From: Micromonospora echinofusca
GTDB taxonomy: Bacteria; Actinomycetota; Actinomycetes; Mycobacteriales; Micromonosporaceae
Direction of reading: 5' to 3'
Length of the DNA stretch: 64,000 nt
Assembly (NCBI RefSeq): GCF_900091445.1
Contig: NZ_LT607733.1
Location: 1,319,501 to 1,383,500 of the forward strand
Below, piece after piece: positions 41,254 to 50,600 of this stretch. Position 1 is the stretch's first letter; every line of letters starts with the position of its first letter. The notes beneath the pieces were generated by a model. It saw only the letters and a list, made by a program, of their open reading frames with translations. It ran no database searches and was not told where the DNA came from. Both the position numbers and the translations under genes were made by a program.

Positions 41254-43198
41254 GCCGGCCGGACGGGTCCACCGGTTCCGACTCCGACCCGGTGCTGGTG
41301 GGGCCGGGGCCGGCGGGCTCCGGCTCGCGGAAGTCGGGCTCGGTGCTGGTCGGTCCGGGCCCGGCCGGTTCCGGCTCGCGGAAGTCGGGCTCGTCGGTGT
41401 CCTGCTCGTCGTCGCCGCCGAGCGACGGGTGGGCCGGCAGCGCGGCGGCCAGCGCCAGCACCGAGCGCAGCAGCGGTAGCGCGGCCAGCGCGTTCGCGCC
41501 CTCGCCCAGGTCGAGCCGCAGGTCGAGCAGCGGCGTCAGGCCGAGCACGTCGGCGCCGAGCCGCACGGCGGGGTGCCCACCGTGGTCGGCCAGCAGGCAC
41601 CAGTGCCGGGCCTGTCCGGCGAGGTCGCGGGTGACCATGGCGGCGGCCACCCCGACCGGCCCGTCGAGCATGACCGGCAGCCGCCGGGCGGTGGCGCCCA
41701 GCAGGACGCCGGTGGCCACGGCGATGTCCCCACCGCCCAGCTCGGCCAGCACGTCCTTGGCGCTGCGCGGCGAGTTCCGGGTCCGGTGCAGGGCGTCGCG
41801 CACCGTCGCGCACCGCGTCATCCAGGCCGCGTCGTCGATCTCGCCCGAGCCGGTGAGCACCCGCGGGAGCACCGCGGGCGCCTCCGCGCCCGCCGTCGCC
41901 ACCAGCACCGCCGCCGCGGCGGCCTCGGTGCCGGCGCCGCACGCCCCGAGCACCAGCAGCCGTACGCCCGCGTCGGCGGCCTCCTCGGCGAGCCGCCAGC
42001 CGTAGCGCAGGGCGACCTCGACCTGCTCGCCGGTCAACGCCGGCTCGGCCTCCATCGGTGCGGACGCCGGCGCCTCCACCACCTGGAGTCCGGCGCCGCT
42101 CTCGGCGGCGAGCCGGGCCAGCGCCCCCTGCCCGGCGCGGGCCTGCCGGGCGCGGCGCGCCGACTCGCCCTCGACGGTGCCGGCGGCTGCGCCACCGAGG
42201 TGGTCGCCGTGCAGCAGCAGCACCCGTACCGAGCCCCACGGGGCCGGGGTGGGGGTGCCCTGGGTGGCGGCGGCGAACCCGACCGCCCGCTCCAGCACGC
42301 CCAGCCCCGACCCGGGCACGTCCAGGGTGGCGAGCCGCTCGATCGCCTGCGGCCCGGTGTACTCGTCGGGCATGGGCAGTTCCATGCCGGGCTGGATGAC
42401 CAGGCCCGTGGCGACCATCGGCAGCGCCATGGTCGGGGCGGCCCAGGCGGTGCCGGTCGGTTCGGCACCGTGCGCCGCGTCCGGGGCGGCCGGCGGCGCG
42501 GGGGTGAACACCTCCGGGGAGGGCTCCGACGCGGCCACCGACCCGCGAGCGCCGCCGGGAACGCCCGGCGCGCCGTTCTGCGCCAGCCCGGCCTGCGTGG
42601 GCCCGGCCTGCGCGGATCCGGCCTGGGCGGGCACGGTGGCCGGGTGCGGGGCGCGCGGCTTGAGCCAGGCGGCCTGGCCGGCGACCACGAGGACGACCGC
42701 GTCGCAGGCGTCGGCGACCGCCCGGTTGGCCGCGCCCAGCGCGTCGGTGAAGGCCCGCCCGAGCGGGGTGGTGGGCACCAGGGAGAGCCCGACCTCCGGG
42801 CTGACCAGCACCAACCGGGCCGCGCAGGAGCGCACCGCCGCCGCCAGCTCGGCGATGGTGGCGGTGTCGTCCGCCGGCTGGTGGGCCGGGTCGAGCAGCA
42901 CGGTCACCCAGCCGCCGAGGTCGTCGACGAGCAGCGTCTCGTTCGGCCCGGCGGCGGCGAGCACGTCCGCGAGGCGGCGCGGGTCGGCCGCGGTCTCCTC
43001 GGTGGTCCAGGTCTCCGGTCGGCGCTCGCGGTGCGCCGCCAGCCGGGCCGCCCACTCCGCGTCGTCGGCGGGCGCGTCGGCGGCCGTGGCCACGTAGCGG
43101 ACCGTCGGCGCGTCGGCGACCAGGGACTCGGCGAATTCGGACTTTCCGGACCGGATGCCGCCGAGCACCAGGACCGTGTTCCACCCGTCAACGGACAT
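41243..43198 (-). CDS. cobU: CobU-CobT fusion: adenosylcobinamide kinase/guanylyltransferase plus divergent phosphoribosyltransferase
   Basis: A 651-residue protein. Residues 1-185 are CobU: P-loop LVLGGIRSGKSEFAESLV, the HRERRPETWTTEE segment with the guanylylated His, LLVDDLGGWVTVLL and LVSPEVGLSLVPTTPLGR. An Ala/Pro-rich linker (about 190-265) leads to a CobT-like domain: GLGVLERAVGFAAATQG, VALRYGWRLAEEAADAGVRL, GGGDIAVATGVLLGATARRL and LDLRLDLGEGANALAALPLL, which keeps the catalytic-type Glu. The CobT loop usually written GEMGIGNTT is here GACGAGTEAA, a notable change. The C-terminus carries a duplicated 17-residue peptide. The gene is translationally coupled to cobS. Confidence 0.88.
   Translation of the reverse strand: MSVDGWNTVLVLGGIRSGKSEFAESLVADAPTVRYVATAADAPADDAEWAARLAAHRERRPETWTTEETAADPRRLADVLAAAGPNETLLVDDLGGWVTVLLDPAHQPADDTATIAELAAAVRSCAARLVLVSPEVGLSLVPTTPLGRAFTDALGAANRAVADACDAVVLVVAGQAAWLKPRAPHPATVPAQAGSAQAGPTQAGLAQNGAPGVPGGARGSVAASEPSPEVFTPAPPAAPDAAHGAEPTGTAWAAPTMALPMVATGLVIQPGMELPMPDEYTGPQAIERLATLDVPGSGLGVLERAVGFAAATQGTPTPAPWGSVRVLLLHGDHLGGAAAGTVEGESARRARQARAGQGALARLAAESGAGLQVVEAPASAPMEAEPALTGEQVEVALRYGWRLAEEAADAGVRLLVLGACGAGTEAAAAAVLVATAGAEAPAVLPRVLTGSGEIDDAAWMTRCATVRDALHRTRNSPRSAKDVLAELGGGDIAVATGVLLGATARRLPVMLDGPVGVAAAMVTRDLAGQARHWCLLADHGGHPAVRLGADVLGLTPLLDLRLDLGEGANALAALPLLRSVLALAAALPAHPSLGGDDEQDTDEPDFREPEPAGPGPTSTEPDFREPEPAGPGPTSTGSESEPVDPSGRRAG
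41291..41392. repeat. Two 51-base direct repeats in the cobUT 3' end
   Basis: Units 41291-41341 and 41342-41392 each encode EPDFREPEPAGPGPTST. They differ at a few synonymous positions, so the duplication is not brand new. It lengthens an acidic, probably unstructured tail. Confidence 0.85.
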
Positions 43199-43204
43199 GC
43201 CCGT

Positions 43205-43210
43205 ACTTTA
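43205..43210 (-). promoter_or_regulatory. -10 element for leaderless cobUT
   Basis: On the minus strand TAAAGT is followed by six bases and the ATG at 43198. No cobalamin riboswitch is visible in the 97-base gap. Confidence 0.5.
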
Positions 43211-43295
43211 GAGCCAGCACCCGGGTGCGGCCCCCGGAGGTGCGCTGCGCTCCGTCCCGGCCCGGAGCGGCCGGTCGTCGTCGGGCATGGCGCGC

Positions 43296-45080
43296 TCAGC
43301 CGCAGTGCTCGAACCCGCTGCCGTAGCTGGCCCCGCCGGTGGCGCCGCCCCACTTCACGCAGACCCCGGCGGCCTTCGCCCGTACCGGCCCGGCGTAGTA
43401 GGAGAACGACCCGCTGTCGGTGCTGCGCGCCCGGCCGCGCACCTCCAGCCACGCCGAGGCGGTCGTCGCCGTGCCCACCGCGGTCTCCTTCATCGTGACC
43501 ACGCAGTTGTCGCCGGTGCCGGCGTGGTAGAGCAGGTAGACCCGACCCTGCCGGGTGCCCGAGGCGGTCAGGGCGGCCGAGTCGATCACCTGGTAGCCGC
43601 TGCCGCACGCCCCGACCGGCGTGTACGGGTTCGTCCTCGCCGGTCGGCCGGCCGTCGGTTCGGCATCCGGCCGGCCGGAGGCGGTGGGGGTCGGCTCGCC
43701 GCCGCCCGCCGTGGGGAGCGGGACGGGCTGGGACGGGGACGCCGACTGCCGGCCGGACGCCGCCGGAGCCGTCGGGCGGGTGGCGCCCGCCGTGGGTTCG
43801 ACGCGGAGCCTGCCCGTCCCGTCGCCGGCCGCCGCGCCGGGCGAGCCCGCCGGCGCGGATCCGCCCGTCAGCGCCGCCGGCACGTCCCCGCCGGCCGGGC
43901 CGTCGTCGGGGACCAGCGCGAGCACCGCCACCCCGAACAGCACCACGGACCCGACGGCCGCCGAGCCGAGCAGCGCGGCCCGGCGCCGCCGTGACGGCGG
44001 TGGCGTGACCGGATCCTCCCGGGTGGGCGGGGCCGAAGCCCAGGTGCCGCCGCCGGTGTCCGGTGCCGGGCGGTCGGGCGGGCCGCCCGCGGGCAGCGCT
44101 GCGGCGGGGACGGGCGGCAGCGGCGCCCACGGATCCGGCGGTGCGAGCGGCCCGGCGGGGGCCGGCGACAGCGTGGCGCCAGCGGACGCCGCCGAGGTCG
44201 GGCCGGCGACGGCCCACGGCGGGCGGGCGGACGTCGGGACCACGGCCAGGGTCGCGTCACGGGCCTCGGCCGCGGCGTCGGCCATCGCCGCCGCGTCGCC
44301 GAATCGGTCGCCCGGGTGCTTCGCCATCGCCCGCTGCACCAGCGCGGCCACCGCCGGGGGGACGTCGGGTGGCAGCGGCGGCGGCTCCTCCTGAAGGTGC
44401 CGCAGGGCCACCTGGAGCGGGTTGTCACCGTCGAACGGCGGCTGGCCGGTCAGGCAGAAGTACGCCACCGCGCCGAGCGCGTAGATGTCCGTCGCCGGGG
44501 AGACCGGCTGGTTCGCGGCCTGCTCCGGCGACATGTACGAGGCGGTGCCCAGCATCACGTTGGCGGCGGTGATGCCCGCCGAGGTGCCCGAGCGGGCGAT
44601 GCCGAAGTCGACCAGCACCGCCCGGCCGTCGGCCTTCACGAGCAGGTTGCCCGGCTTGACGTCCCGGTGCACGATGCCGGCGACGTGGGCCGTGTGCAGC
44701 GCCTCGGCGGCCTGCGCCACCACCGACATGGTCGACGCCGGGTCGAGCCGCCCCGCCCGCCGCAGCCAGGAACTCAACGGCTGGCCGTCGACGTACTCCA
44801 TCACCAGGTAGTCGACCTGGCTGCCGTCGGCGAGGACGGCCCGGCCGACGTCGTGCACGGCGACCACACCCGGGTGACGCAGCGCCGCCAGCATCCGCGC
44901 CTCCGCCCGGAACCGGGTCGTGAACTCGGGATCCGCGCTCAGCGCCGGCAGCAGCACCTTCACCGCCACCGTGCGTTCCAGCATGACGTCCGTGCACCGC
45001 CAGACCGCGCCCATGCCGCCCGTCGCCACCCGGTCGTCCAACCGGTACCGGTCGCTGAGCACCACTCCCCGAGTAAGCAC
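43296..45080 (-). CDS. Transmembrane Ser/Thr protein kinase (PknB-like)
   Basis: A 594-residue eukaryotic-type kinase. The kinase domain (about residues 10-275) has the Gly loop VATGGMGAVWRCTD, the Lys in TVAVKVL, HRDVKPGNLLV, DFG (VLVDFGIARSG), the activation segment end TASYMSPEQA and DIYALGAVAYF; all catalytic residues are intact. A long Pro-rich juxtamembrane region follows, then one membrane segment (ALLGSAAVGSVVLFGVAVLA), a Pro/Thr-rich stalk and a 95-residue exported domain with Cys in VGACGSGYQVIDSAAL, GDNCVVTMKETA and GVCVKWGGATGG. There are no PASTA repeats. The exported domain is probably the sensor. The GTG at 45080 has TACGGT six bases upstream. Confidence 0.93.
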   Translation of the reverse strand: MLTRGVVLSDRYRLDDRVATGGMGAVWRCTDVMLERTVAVKVLLPALSADPEFTTRFRAEARMLAALRHPGVVAVHDVGRAVLADGSQVDYLVMEYVDGQPLSSWLRRAGRLDPASTMSVVAQAAEALHTAHVAGIVHRDVKPGNLLVKADGRAVLVDFGIARSGTSAGITAANVMLGTASYMSPEQAANQPVSPATDIYALGAVAYFCLTGQPPFDGDNPLQVALRHLQEEPPPLPPDVPPAVAALVQRAMAKHPGDRFGDAAAMADAAAEARDATLAVVPTSARPPWAVAGPTSAASAGATLSPAPAGPLAPPDPWAPLPPVPAAALPAGGPPDRPAPDTGGGTWASAPPTREDPVTPPPSRRRRAALLGSAAVGSVVLFGVAVLALVPDDGPAGGDVPAALTGGSAPAGSPGAAAGDGTGRLRVEPTAGATRPTAPAASGRQSASPSQPVPLPTAGGGEPTPTASGRPDAEPTAGRPARTNPYTPVGACGSGYQVIDSAALTASGTRQGRVYLLYHAGTGDNCVVTMKETAVGTATTASAWLEVRGRARSTDSGSFSYYAGPVRAKAAGVCVKWGGATGGASYGSGFEHCG

Positions 45081-45086
45081 CGCGAC

Positions 45087-45092
45087 ACCGTA
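45087..45092 (-). promoter_or_regulatory. -10 element for leaderless kinase gene
   Basis: On the minus strand TACGGT is followed by six bases and the GTG at 45080. Confidence 0.45.
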
Positions 45093-45117
45093 CCGGCCCG
45101 GTCGGACGGGGCGGCCC

Positions 45118-45318
45118 CTACCGGGGGGCCTGGTACTGGAAGTCGTTGGGGTTGACCGCCGCCGGCTTCGGATCCTCCTGCCAGGCGCCCTCCCCGGGCC
45201 GGGCCACGAGGGCGTCCAGCAGGTCCTCCCGTTCCATGTGCGCCGCCCCCACGATGCCGCCGCGTACCGCCATGGTCCGCAGCGTCTCGGTGTCCTTGTC
45301 GTGCAGCGGTTCGTCCAT
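45118..45318 (-). CDS. Small protein with Rho-N/SAP-like helix pair
   Basis: A 66-residue protein from an ATG at 45318 with GGAGG five bases upstream. ETLRTMAVRGGIVGAAHMER followed by EDLLDALVARPG is the short helix-extended-helix pattern of the Rho N-terminal/SAP family, which often binds nucleic acid. The C-terminus (AAVNPNDFQYQAPR) is polar. It lies upstream of the kinase on the same strand with a 37-base gap. Function unknown; a small nucleic-acid-binding role is inferred from the motif. Confidence 0.7.
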   Translation of the reverse strand: MDEPLHDKDTETLRTMAVRGGIVGAAHMEREDLLDALVARPGEGAWQEDPKPAAVNPNDFQYQAPR

Positions 45319-45518
45319 CGTCGCCTCCTCCGGGCCGCCGGCGGTCCACGACCGCCCGTCGCGCGTCAGGTGGCCCATACCCGGACAGCAGCCGGAAAAC
45401 CCTGCGCCACCGGGGCGGCTGCCCGCCCGCCGGACGGATGTCGGGCCGCCCCGTGCGCGGACGACTACGCTTGCGGGGGTTCGTCCCACGGGACATCAGC
45501 GGCGAGGGGAGACGCGGC

Positions 45519-45719
45519 ATGGCGTGGAGCTGGCGGTACGAGGGCGCGAACGGCGAGGCGGTCGAGGGGCCGGCGGAGTCGTTCAGCAGCCAGGCGGACG
45601 CCGAATCCTGGATCGGTCAGGCCTGGCGGGAGCTCGCGGCGTCCGGCGTCACCTCGGTCGCGCTCGTCGAGGACGACCGGGTGGACTACCGCATGAGCCT
45701 GCTGCCTCCGGCGGAGTGA
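45519..45719 (+). CDS. Small hypothetical protein coupled to the M50 protease
   Basis: A 66-residue acidic protein: MAWSWRYEGANGEAVEGPAE, then SFSSQADAESWIGQAWRELA and VALVEDDRVDYRMSLLPPAE. It has a beta-helix-beta look and no membrane segment. GAGGGGAG precedes the ATG. Its stop overlaps the start of the next gene (TGATG), so it is translated together with the M50 protease. I recognise similar short proteins in Micromonospora, without a known role. Confidence 0.75.
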   Translation: MAWSWRYEGANGEAVEGPAESFSSQADAESWIGQAWRELAASGVTSVALVEDDRVDYRMSLLPPAE

Positions 45720-46516
45720 TGGCCGGCGACCGCCCGGGGGGCGAGCCACTGGTGCTCGGTGTGCCCCGGGCGGCGCTGCGGCCCAGCCCGGTCTTCCTCG
45801 CCCTGGTCGCGCTCTTCGTGACCAGCGGGGTGCTCACCTGGAACGGGTTCGGCAACGTCCGGCTCGACGTGTTCCTCTTCGTCGTGTCCGGCTGGCTGGT
45901 CTCGCTGTGCCTGCACGAGTACGCCCACGCCGTCGTGGCGTTCCGGGCCGGCGACCGCAGCGTCGCGCACCGGGGCTACCTGACGCTCAACCCGCTGAAG
46001 TACAGCCACCCGCTGCTGTCGATCGCGCTGCCGGTGGTGGTCGTGCTGCTCGGCGGCATCGGCCTGCCCGGCGGGGCGGTGTGGGTGGACCGGCATGCCA
46101 TTCCGGGGCGCCTGCGGCACACGCTGGTCAGCCTCGCCGGCCCCGCCACGAACGTGCTGTTCACGCTGGTCCTGGTGCTCGCCGTACGCCTCGGGGCGCC
46201 CGGCGGCGGGCCCGTCGAGTTCTGGGCGGCGGTGGCGCTGCTGGCGTTCCTCCAACTCACCGCGAGCGTGCTCAACCTGCTGCCGGTGCCCGGCCTGGAC
46301 GGCGGCAACATGATCGAGCCGTGGTTGAACCCGCAGTGGCGCAGGATGTACGACCTGTTCGCCCCGTTCGGCTTCATCCTGCTGTTCGCACTGCTGTGGA
46401 ACCCGCGGATCAACCGCTGGTTCTTCGACGCGGTCTTCGCCGTGGGCGACTTCCTCGGCCTGCCCCCGTGGCTCTACGCCCTCGGTCTGGACCTGATCCG
46501 CTTCTGGCAGGGCTGA
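45719..46516 (+). CDS. M50-family site-2-type membrane metalloprotease
   Basis: A 265-residue polytopic protein. The zinc motif HEYAH (LVSLCLHEYAHAVVAFRAGD) is in the second membrane segment, and the third ligand region NLLPVPGLDGGNMI has the LDG motif typical of site-2 proteases; SLAGPATNVLFTLVLVLAVR is the middle span. No PDZ domain is present, so this is the short rhomboid-like M50 form. Such proteases cleave other proteins within the membrane, for example anti-sigma factors; no anti-sigma gene is adjacent, so the target is unknown. Confidence 0.9.
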   Translation: MAGDRPGGEPLVLGVPRAALRPSPVFLALVALFVTSGVLTWNGFGNVRLDVFLFVVSGWLVSLCLHEYAHAVVAFRAGDRSVAHRGYLTLNPLKYSHPLLSIALPVVVVLLGGIGLPGGAVWVDRHAIPGRLRHTLVSLAGPATNVLFTLVLVLAVRLGAPGGGPVEFWAAVALLAFLQLTASVLNLLPVPGLDGGNMIEPWLNPQWRRMYDLFAPFGFILLFALLWNPRINRWFFDAVFAVGDFLGLPPWLYALGLDLIRFWQG

Positions 46517-46524
46517 GGGTGCTG

Positions 46525-46566
46525 TCCGGCCCGGCCGGCCGCCCTGGCGGGGGCGACCGGGCCGGA
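46525..46566. terminator. Hairpin between convergent genes
   Basis: TCCGGCCCGG (46525-46534) and CCGGGCCGGA (46557-46566) form a 10-bp stem between the protease stop and the aldo/keto reductase stop. Confidence 0.6.
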
Positions 46567-46571
46567 ACGCG

Positions 46572-47570
46572 TCACGGACGCTCGGCGGGAGACTCCGTGC
46601 GGGCCGGGTCGCGCTCGACGATCGGGTCGAGGATCTCGTCGATCGCCTTGAGCAGCTCGGCGTCGAGCCTGACGCCGGCCGCCTTGACGTTGTCGTGCAC
46701 CTGCTCCGGGCGGGAGGCGCCGATGATCGCCGAGGAGACGTTCGGGTTCTGCAGCACCCAGGCGACGGCGAGCTGCGCCATGCTCAGCCCGGCCTGCTCG
46801 GCCAGCGGCTTGAGCCGCTGCACCCGGGTCAGGACGTCGTCGGTCATGAACCGGGAGATGAAGCCCGCGCCCGACTTCTCGTCGGTGGCCCGGGAGCCGG
46901 CCGGCGGCGGCTGGCCCGGCAGGTACTTGCCCGAGAGCACGCCCTGCGCGATCGGCGACCAGACGATCTGCCCGACGCCCAGCTCCTCGCTCGTGGGTAC
47001 GACCTCGGACTCGATGACCCGCCAGAGCATCGAGTACTGCGGCTGGTTGGAGACCAGCGGGATGCGCAGCTCACGGGCGAGCTGGTGGGCCGCGCGGATC
47101 TCCGACGCCTTCCACTCGGAGACGCCGATGTAGTGCGCCTTGCCGGAGTGCACGACGTCGGCGAACGCCTCCATCGTCTCCTCCAGCGGCGTGCTGTAGT
47201 CGTACCGGTGGGCCTGGTAGAGGTCCACGTAGTCGGTGCGCAGCCGGCGCAGCGAGCCGTTGATCGACTCCATGATGTGCTTGCGGGACAGGCCCCGGTC
47301 GTTGCGGCCCGGTCCCGTGGGCCAGTACACCTTGGTGAAGATCTCCAGCCCCTCGCGCCGCTCGCCCTCCAGCGCGCGGCCCAGCACGTCCTCGGCGCGG
47401 GTGCCCGCGTACACGTCGGCCGTGTCGAAGGTGGTGATGCCGGCGTCCAGGGCGGCCCGGACGCAGGCGAACGCCGCGTCCTCCTCGACCTGCGAGCCGT
47501 GGGTGATCCAGTTGCCGTACGAGATCTCGCTGACCATCAGGCCGGAACGGCCCAGGTGACGGAATTCCAT
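46572..47570 (-). CDS. Aldo/keto reductase (potassium-channel beta-subunit type)
   Basis: A 332-residue NADPH-dependent barrel enzyme. The catalytic tetrad is visible: Asp and Tyr in TTFDTADVYAGTRAEDVLGR, Lys in LEIFTKVYWP and His in DLYQAHRYD. The loop after VYWPTGPGRNDRGLSRKHI and the C-terminal AIIGASRPEQVHDNVKAAGV (cofactor binding) fit the AKR6 (Kv-beta-like) subgroup. The physiological substrate is not known; these enzymes reduce aldehydes. The ATG at 47570 has TAGGGT six bases upstream, in keeping with a leaderless transcript. Confidence 0.93.
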   Translation of the reverse strand: MEFRHLGRSGLMVSEISYGNWITHGSQVEEDAAFACVRAALDAGITTFDTADVYAGTRAEDVLGRALEGERREGLEIFTKVYWPTGPGRNDRGLSRKHIMESINGSLRRLRTDYVDLYQAHRYDYSTPLEETMEAFADVVHSGKAHYIGVSEWKASEIRAAHQLARELRIPLVSNQPQYSMLWRVIESEVVPTSEELGVGQIVWSPIAQGVLSGKYLPGQPPPAGSRATDEKSGAGFISRFMTDDVLTRVQRLKPLAEQAGLSMAQLAVAWVLQNPNVSSAIIGASRPEQVHDNVKAAGVRLDAELLKAIDEILDPIVERDPARTESPAERP

Positions 47571-47576
47571 GAGTCG

Positions 47577-47582
47577 ACCCTA
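47577..47582 (-). promoter_or_regulatory. -10 element for leaderless aldo/keto reductase
   Basis: On the minus strand TAGGGT is followed by six bases and the ATG at 47570. Confidence 0.5.
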
Positions 47583-47626
47583 GCCCGTTCGGATCATGTC
47601 CACCCGCCGTGGCGGCGCGGTGTCGC

Positions 47627-50600
47627 TCAGAGCACGGGGCTGGTGTCGACGAGCAGCCGCTCGATCTCGGCCACGACCTCGTCGCGGTCGCGGTGCACGG
47701 GCTCGATCAGCGGCTCACCCCGGCGGTCGAGCGCGCCCCAGCGCCCCGTGCCGTCGCCGACGAGGAACGCGACCGGGTGGATGACCAGCGCCGGATGGGT
47801 GGGCGGGACCAGCACCTTCCCGGCCCGGTTCACCACGCCACGCCGGCCGGCCACGTCCACCACGGCCAGCCCCTCCTCGGTGAAGCCGTCGACGTAGCGG
47901 CCGTCGGCCAGGACGGTGACGAACCCGTGGTGCCGGGTGGGCACCACGATCCGACCGTTACGGTCGACCGCGCCCCAGCCGTCCCGGCGGACCACGGCCA
48001 CGCCGCGCCGGAACGGCCGTACGTCCGCGAAGCCGTGCGGCACGACCACCTCGCCGGTGGCGTCGATCGCCACCCAGCCGGCGTCGCCGCCGTCGGAGAC
48101 CCAGGCCAGCCCGTCGGAGAAGGAGCGCACCACCGGGTACGACGGTTCGAGCACCGTGGCGCCGGTGCGGTCGACCAGCGACCACCGCTCGGTCTCGGGC
48201 CGCCGCACCCAGGCCAGCCCGTCACGGAACGGCTGCGCCTCCGCGTACTCGGCCGCGATGACCATGTCGCCGTCCGGGCCGGCGAAACCCCACAGGTCGC
48301 CGTCGCGCGCCGGCGCCGGGGGCCGGTCACTCTCCAGCACCTCCTCGCGGGTGCGGGGGTACGGCCCGAAGCCCGTCTCCGCGACCCGCTCCGCCACCGC
48401 GTCCAGGCTCAACCGGATCCGCGCCTGCAACTCGGGGTCCTCGGTGCCGCGCAGGTCCAGGGCGCGCTCGAAGTGGTGACAGGCCTCCATGAGCCGGCCC
48501 TGGTCGTAGCAGGACCGCCCGGCGTGCTCGTGCAGCACGGCGCGCAGCCGCTCGGGCAACTCGGTGGAGTTGGCCTCGGCGAAGAGCCGGTCGGCCTCGA
48601 CGAACTCGCCGCGCCACCGCAACACGTGCGCCAGTCGCGCCTGCGCCACCGCCGTACGCCGTAGCTCTCCCGTGGCCTCCGCGTACGTCAGCGCGAGCCG
48701 ACCGTCCGCGAGGGCGTCGTCCAGTTCGCCGAGGATCCGCGACACCACCGCCCGCAGACTGAGCAGCCGCGCGCGCGACTTGTTGTCCACCGCGGCGCCC
48801 AACTTCTCGGTCAGCCGGCGCCGGATCGTCCGGAACTCGTCCGGCTCCGCCACGATCTCCCGCAGCGTCGCCGGATCGAGCCGCCAGCGGTAGCTCGCCA
48901 GCACCTGCTCCGGATCACCCTGCGCCGCACTCTGCCGGCCGGCGTCCCCCGTACCGCCGGCGCTCGTCCCGGTGGTCGACGGCCCGGCGGCGCTCGGCCC
49001 GGCGGTGCTCGGCCCGGCGGTGCTCGGCCCGGCGGTGCTCGGCCCGGCGGTGCTCGGCCCGGCGGTGCTCGGCCCGGCGGTGCTCGGCCCGGCGGTGCTC
49101 GGCCCGGCGGTGCTGCCCTCGGCGGCGCGAGGGCCGGCGATGCTCGGTTCGCCCGTGCTGGCGTCAGCGGCTCGTGGGCTGGTGACGCCTGGTCCGGTCG
49201 GGCCTGGTTCTGCGGGTCGTGGGCCGGCGACGACTGGCGCGGCGGCCGGGGGCATGGCGGCGTCGGGCGCCTCGGCGGGCGGCGTGGCGGCACCCGGCGC
49301 GTCGGCGGGCTGCGCCGGCGTCGTGTCGCTGGGAGACGCCGAGGTTGCCGCCGGCGGGGGCGTCGGCTGCGTCGGCGGTTCGGTGACGGCCGGTGCGGGT
49401 CGGATGTCGCCGGTGGGTGTCGAGGTTGCCGGCGGCGCGGACACGGGCCGGGCCGGCACGAGGCCGGTGGCGGGAGCGGAAGCGGGCTGGGCCTCGTCCG
49501 GTGCGGCCAGGACCGGCTCGCCCGGGTCGATCGAGGGCTCAGCGGCAGAACTGGTCCGCGACACCTCCGCCGCCTCCGTCGACGGGCCGTCGACGGGCAG
49601 GGCCGTTGCCGGTGACCTGGTGGTGACGGCTGAGTCGGCCGCCGGTGGCGGGTCCGCCGCGACGGGTGGAACACCACGGGTGTCGAGGGCCCTCGGTGAC
49701 AACCATGGTGTTCCACCGGTGGGCTCGGCCGGGACGCTGCGCACGGGTTCGGGTGCGGGAGTGGTGGCGTGCCCATCCGGGTGGGTGGTCGGGGTACCCG
49801 CGTCGGCCACGCGTGGGTCGGCGTCCTCCCGCCGGGTGACGTCGGTGTCCTCCGCGTCGACGGCACGCGGGGCGGGCACGCCAGTGTCGAGATCGCGCGG
49901 GGTCGGCGCGCTCTGCGCGGAGGCGTACGACGCGGGGTCCTCGTGTCCGGGCCCGCCTCGGGTCGGGGCGTCCGGCGGCGCGGATCCGGAGCCTGCCGCC
50001 GGGTCCGGAGCGGTTCCGTTCGCCGCAACGGCATCCGGCCCGGCCGGCTGCTCCTGAGCGGCGGCGTCCGCCGATGGTCCGGACCCCGGGCGTACGGCCG
50101 GTGCCGGAACCGGCGGGGCGGACGGTGGCGCCGACACGGGCCGGGCTGGAGGTGCGGAAACCGGGCGCGGCGCGCTCGGTGCGGAGTGCATCTGTACGGG
50201 AGGCGCGGATACGGGCGTGGCGAAGGCGGAGGGGGCCGGCTGCTCCGGCGGCGTGCTGGCCGGCGGCAGACCTGCCGGGGCTGGCCCCTGCGCGGTCGAC
50301 GGACCCGAGACCGCAGGCACCGGGCTCGTCGGGGTGGCCGCCGACGCGGGGACGGCTGGTGGACCGGACACCGGCTCGGTAGACGCCTGCCCCATGGACG
50401 GACCGGACAGCGGCTCGGTAGACGCCTGCCCGACATGCGGACCGGGCAGCGGCTCGGAGGGCGCTGGCTCCGCGGGCGGGCCCGCCGCCGGCACGGGAGG
50501 CGCCTGCCCTGCGGGCGGACCCGACACGGGATCGGAAGGGGAGGACGTGGGCGGTACCGGCATCGTGGGCGGGGCTGCCTCGACCGGTGTGTCGGGCACC

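Noticed and set aside
43199..43295. Cobalamin riboswitch before the cobUT-cobS unit
   Set aside because: The gap is short, no B12-box is visible, and TAAAGT lies six bases before the start.
48971..49120. CRISPR-like array
   Set aside because: Units are 15 bases, contiguous, in frame and without spacers; this is a coding tandem repeat.
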